7,917 bases of DNA from Planctomycetota bacterium (GTDB taxonomy: Bacteria; Planctomycetota; Phycisphaerae; Sedimentisphaerales; Anaerohalosphaeraceae): the NCBI GenBank assembly GCA_021160785.1, contig JAGHBX010000101.1, forward strand, positions 1 through 7,917, given 5' to 3'. The translations under genes and the position numbers were made by a program. Of this stretch, positions 6,611 through 7,917 are shown piece after piece. A model generated the notes under the pieces. The model did no database searches and was not told the origin of the DNA. It saw only the letters and a list, made by a program, of their open reading frames with translations. How positions within the stretch are numbered: position 1 is the first letter of the stretch; the number at the start of each line of letters is the position of its first letter.

Positions 6611-6946
6611 CGCACGTACCAAAGGGTCGGAAGTCAAAAAGAAATGAGATTTTCTCCATCACTTCTATCACCCTATGCCTCAGGTACCAATTTACAAAGA
6701 TTTTCAAAACAGTCAAGGGAAAAATTAAAAAAAATGAAAGTTTTTTACTCAAACCCCTTTTTGAGCAGCTCAACTGCGGTTTTTGATAGCAAAAATGAGG
6801 TTTTGTTGTTTTTTGGGCAAAGCCGTCTTCGGCTACAAATACCGATATATTACGTACTTCGCCGCCCCAGTTAGCTTCTCGAAGCATAGGAGCTTTTAAC
6901 TCAACTAACTCAACTTCCATCCTGAAGATCCTTTCATGCATCACGC
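6611..6946. other. Gene-poor A/T-rich spacer with small palindromes
   Basis: I see no gene I would call here. The spacer is rich in homopolymer tracts: A8 at 6728-6735, T6 at 6742-6747 and several T5 runs. It also holds small symmetric elements: TTGAGC-A-GCTCAA (6762-6774), AGCCG-TCTT-CGGCT (6821-6834), GCTTC-TC-GAAGC (6874-6885) and a tandem 9-bp repeat TAACTCAAC x2 (6897-6914). It contrasts with the more balanced coding sequence on either side. It lies between a terminator and the next unit's leader, so it may be a promoter region or an old insertion remnant. Confidence 0.5.
6689..6716 (-). promoter_or_regulatory. Weak candidate sigma70 promoter for the gene at 5944-6549
   Basis: On the minus strand TTGACT (6711-6716) and TAAATT (6689-6694) are separated by 16 bp in an A/T-rich context. 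A start near 6682 would give a leader of about 130 nt that includes the 19-bp palindrome. The -10 box matches consensus at only four of six positions. A promoter is expected somewhere here, because the terminator at 6947-6993 separates this gene from the one upstream. Confidence 0.25.
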
Positions 6947-6993
6947 AAAAAAAGATAGAAAGGCCCGAAGGCAAATCCGCCCTCGCCCGTTCC
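6947..6993 (-). terminator. Intrinsic terminator after the PEP-CTERM-like gene at 7007
   Basis: On the minus strand a 37-nt imperfect hairpin (6957-6993) has an inner 7-bp stem CGAGGGC / GCCTTCG around the loop GGATTT, plus an outer stem with mismatches. It is followed closely by a run of seven Ts (6947-6953). It starts 13 nt after the stop codon. The hairpin is part of the 53-bp repeat that also follows the upstream gene, but only this copy has the T-tract. Confidence 0.75.
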
Positions 6994-7009
6994 TACTAAA
7001 TCAATACTA
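6957..7009 (-). repeat. 53-bp 3'-end element, copy A (stop codon to hairpin)
   Basis: Starting from the TAG stop of the gene at 7007-7639, this 53-bp stretch matches 7681-7733 without gaps at 47 of 53 positions. The first 16 bases, TAGTATTGATTTAGTA on the minus strand, are identical in both copies and contain TAGTA twice. The remainder forms the hairpin used by the terminator. Confidence 0.85.
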
Positions 7010-7639
7010 AAGTGCTCTGCGTCGCCGCAGCCAGCCGACAAGACCCACGCCAATACTGCCAAGCAGAATCGCTCCCGGCGCGGGAATTGCGGTAAAGCCG
7101 GCAACTGAGAACTCATTGTCGTCTGGACCATCGACGATTGAAAACAAGGCGGAATTGACAAGAATGCCGCCTCCAAAATCAACCCATATTTCGCCGTTTG
7201 CCTGGTCGGAGTCAATACCATTGAAATAGAATATCTGCCCACCGTTGATCACCACCTGACCCCGCTCGCCATAGGTATCGTCGCTTCCGTCCGGCGGGTC
7301 AAAGAGGTCTGTGATCCACACACCAGAAAGACTCTTTCCCCCTGCTATATCGATACGCAGTATCTCAATAAGGTCAACTTCATCATTTTCACCACCGAGG
7401 ATACCCAGACCGTCAATGTTCAAATCGACCGAATCATGGTACAACAATCTATCATCCGGTAATGCTGTGGCGGTAACTGCGCCAACAGTATAGGTGTGCT
7501 CTCCATGGGCATCGAACCATGCGCTATCGCGAAAGTCAATCGCCAGGTTATCTGGAATGATAGTAGGGTTTGCCAACGCCGTAGAGGCGGAGACACAGAG
7601 TAGAATACCAAGTTTCAAGGCTAAGTGAGTTTTACTCAT
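7007..7639 (-). CDS. Exported PEP-CTERM-like protein with P-A-P-G-A tail
   Basis: A 210-residue protein. The signal peptide covers residues 1-23 (MSKTHLALKLGILLCVSASTALA) and the mature part begins 'NPTIIPDNLAIDFRDSAW'. The middle is acidic, rich in Asp, Gly and Ile, and looks like beta-sheet ('VDLIEILRIDIAGGKSLSGVWITDLFD', split by loops). I do not recognise a named domain. The tail is 'IPAPGAILLGSIG' (185-197), a short helix and GWLRRRRAL, the same PEP-CTERM-like variant as in the neighbours. The ATG has AAGGTGG upstream at normal distance. It starts about 91 bp after the stop of the gene at 7731 with no T-tract between, so both are probably on one transcript ending at 6947. The acidic character suits a surface or matrix protein; the function is unknown. 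Confidence 0.88.
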   Translation of the reverse strand: MSKTHLALKLGILLCVSASTALANPTIIPDNLAIDFRDSAWFDAHGEHTYTVGAVTATALPDDRLLYHDSVDLNIDGLGILGGENDEVDLIEILRIDIAGGKSLSGVWITDLFDPPDGSDDTYGERGQVVINGGQIFYFNGIDSDQANGEIWVDFGGGILVNSALFSIVDGPDDNEFSVAGFTAIPAPGAILLGSIGVGLVGWLRRRRAL

Positions 7640-7680
7640 TCCAGGCCACCTTCCAAATAATGCAAATGCTCAAACAGGGT

Positions 7681-7733
7681 AGAACGGGCCGAAGGCAAAT
7701 CTGCTCTCGCCGGTTCTTACTAAATCAATACTA
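7681..7733 (-). repeat. 53-bp 3'-end element, copy B (stop codon to hairpin)
   Basis: This copy begins at the TAG stop of the partial gene at 7731 and ends 41 nt before the ATG of the next gene. It folds as a 37-nt hairpin (7681-7717) with outer stem AGAAC-C-GGC / GCC-C-GTTCT. It is followed by ACCCTG and not by a T-tract, so it should not terminate well and may instead act as an intercistronic RNA structure. Confidence 0.85.
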
Positions 7734-7917
7734 CAGCATTCTGCGCTTCCGCAGCCAGCCGACAATGCCCATTCCCATGCTGCCCAACAAAAGGGCGCCG
7801 GGGGCAGGAATGGTAGTTACCCGAAGTTCAACGGTGTCAATCCGGGCATTCCAGAGCCTCAAGGTAATATCAAAGTCGTCTCCGGTAATCCATGACGAGT
7901 CAACCGGAGCGCTAAGC
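7731..7917 (-). CDS. PEP-CTERM-like protein, C-terminal part only (5' end outside window)
   Basis: The last 61 codons of a leftward gene that enters from the right edge. The visible part is a beta-rich end of a domain ('DDFDITLRLWNARIDTVELRV', residues 14-33 of the fragment in two strands) and then 'TIPAPGALLLGSMG', a short helix and GWLRKRRML before TAG. The tail is nearly the same as in the gene at 7007-7639, while the sequence before it is unrelated. That is normal for sorting signals on different proteins. Signal peptide and total length cannot be seen. Confidence 0.85.
   Translation of the reverse strand, partial: LSAPVDSSWITGDDFDITLRLWNARIDTVELRVTTIPAPGALLLGSMGMGIVGWLRKRRML

Noticed and set aside
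6764..6785. Possible plus-strand terminator (GCAG-5-CTGC then T5)
   Set aside because: The stem is only 4 bp and no plus-strand gene ends nearby.
6446..6874. Plus-strand open frame of 142 codons
   Set aside because: It begins antisense to the signal-peptide region of the gene at 5944-6549 and continues in the A/T-rich spacer. There is no ribosome-binding site or recognisable motif.
5806..6950. Sigma54 promoter (TGGCAC-N5-TTGC type) expected for regulated PEP-CTERM genes
   Set aside because: No site with the required GG and GC at correct spacing was found upstream of the PEP-CTERM-type genes. The nearest, around 6615, lacks the -12 GC.
1..7917. CRISPR array, tRNA, rRNA, transposase or phage genes
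   Set aside because: No regularly spaced repeats, cloverleaf-like sequence or recombinase motifs were seen on either strand.

Overview
The window looks like a piece of a Planctomycetota chromosome, probably class Phycisphaerae. That placement is inference from protein style, because no rRNA or marker gene is present. The evidence is several short secreted proteins with PEP-CTERM-type C-termini, an M6 metalloprotease with a planctomycete-style cysteine-containing dockerin-like tail, and an exopolysaccharide (EPS) export locus close by. All predicted genes are ordinary bacterial ORFs with recognisable Shine-Dalgarno sites. There are no tRNA or rRNA genes, CRISPR arrays, transposases or phage genes.

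Left part (1-2233) is an EPS export region with a divergent promoter block. A Wzz/GumC-type chain-length determinant runs leftward off the window edge (1-238, minus strand, GTG start). A Wza/BexD-type outer-membrane export lipoprotein (629-1387) and an unrecognised four-helix membrane protein (1415-2233) run rightward. The 390-bp intergenic region carries a consensus sigma70 promoter facing right (TTGACA, 17 bp, TATAAT), a good promoter facing left, and several short dyads between them. Export and chain-length genes are therefore probably co-regulated from one spot.

Middle part (2321-5026, minus strand) is a large secreted multidomain M6 peptidase. Its order is M6 propeptide-like start, catalytic HETGH, BACON-like beta domain, choice-of-anchor-like beta-sandwich and dockerin-like repeats. 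It converges on the EPS operon.

Right part (5087-7917, minus strand) is a run of four small exported proteins with PEP-CTERM or PEP-CTERM-like tails; the rightmost is cut by the window edge. The first in map order (5176-5805) has a classic PEP motif. The other three have a P-x-P-G-A variant followed by a Gly-rich helix and a GWLRRRR-type end. Two strong intrinsic terminators (about 5087-5137 and 6947-6993) divide the run into transcription units. PEP-CTERM proteins are known to co-occur with EPS loci and to need an exosortase, which is not in this window.

The most unusual signal is a 53-bp element that begins at the stop codon of two adjacent PEP-CTERM-like genes (6957-7009 and 7681-7733). 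The copies match at 47 of 53 positions with no gaps. They are better conserved than the C-terminal coding sequence before them, and both fold as a 37-nt hairpin. Only the downstream copy has a T-tract.
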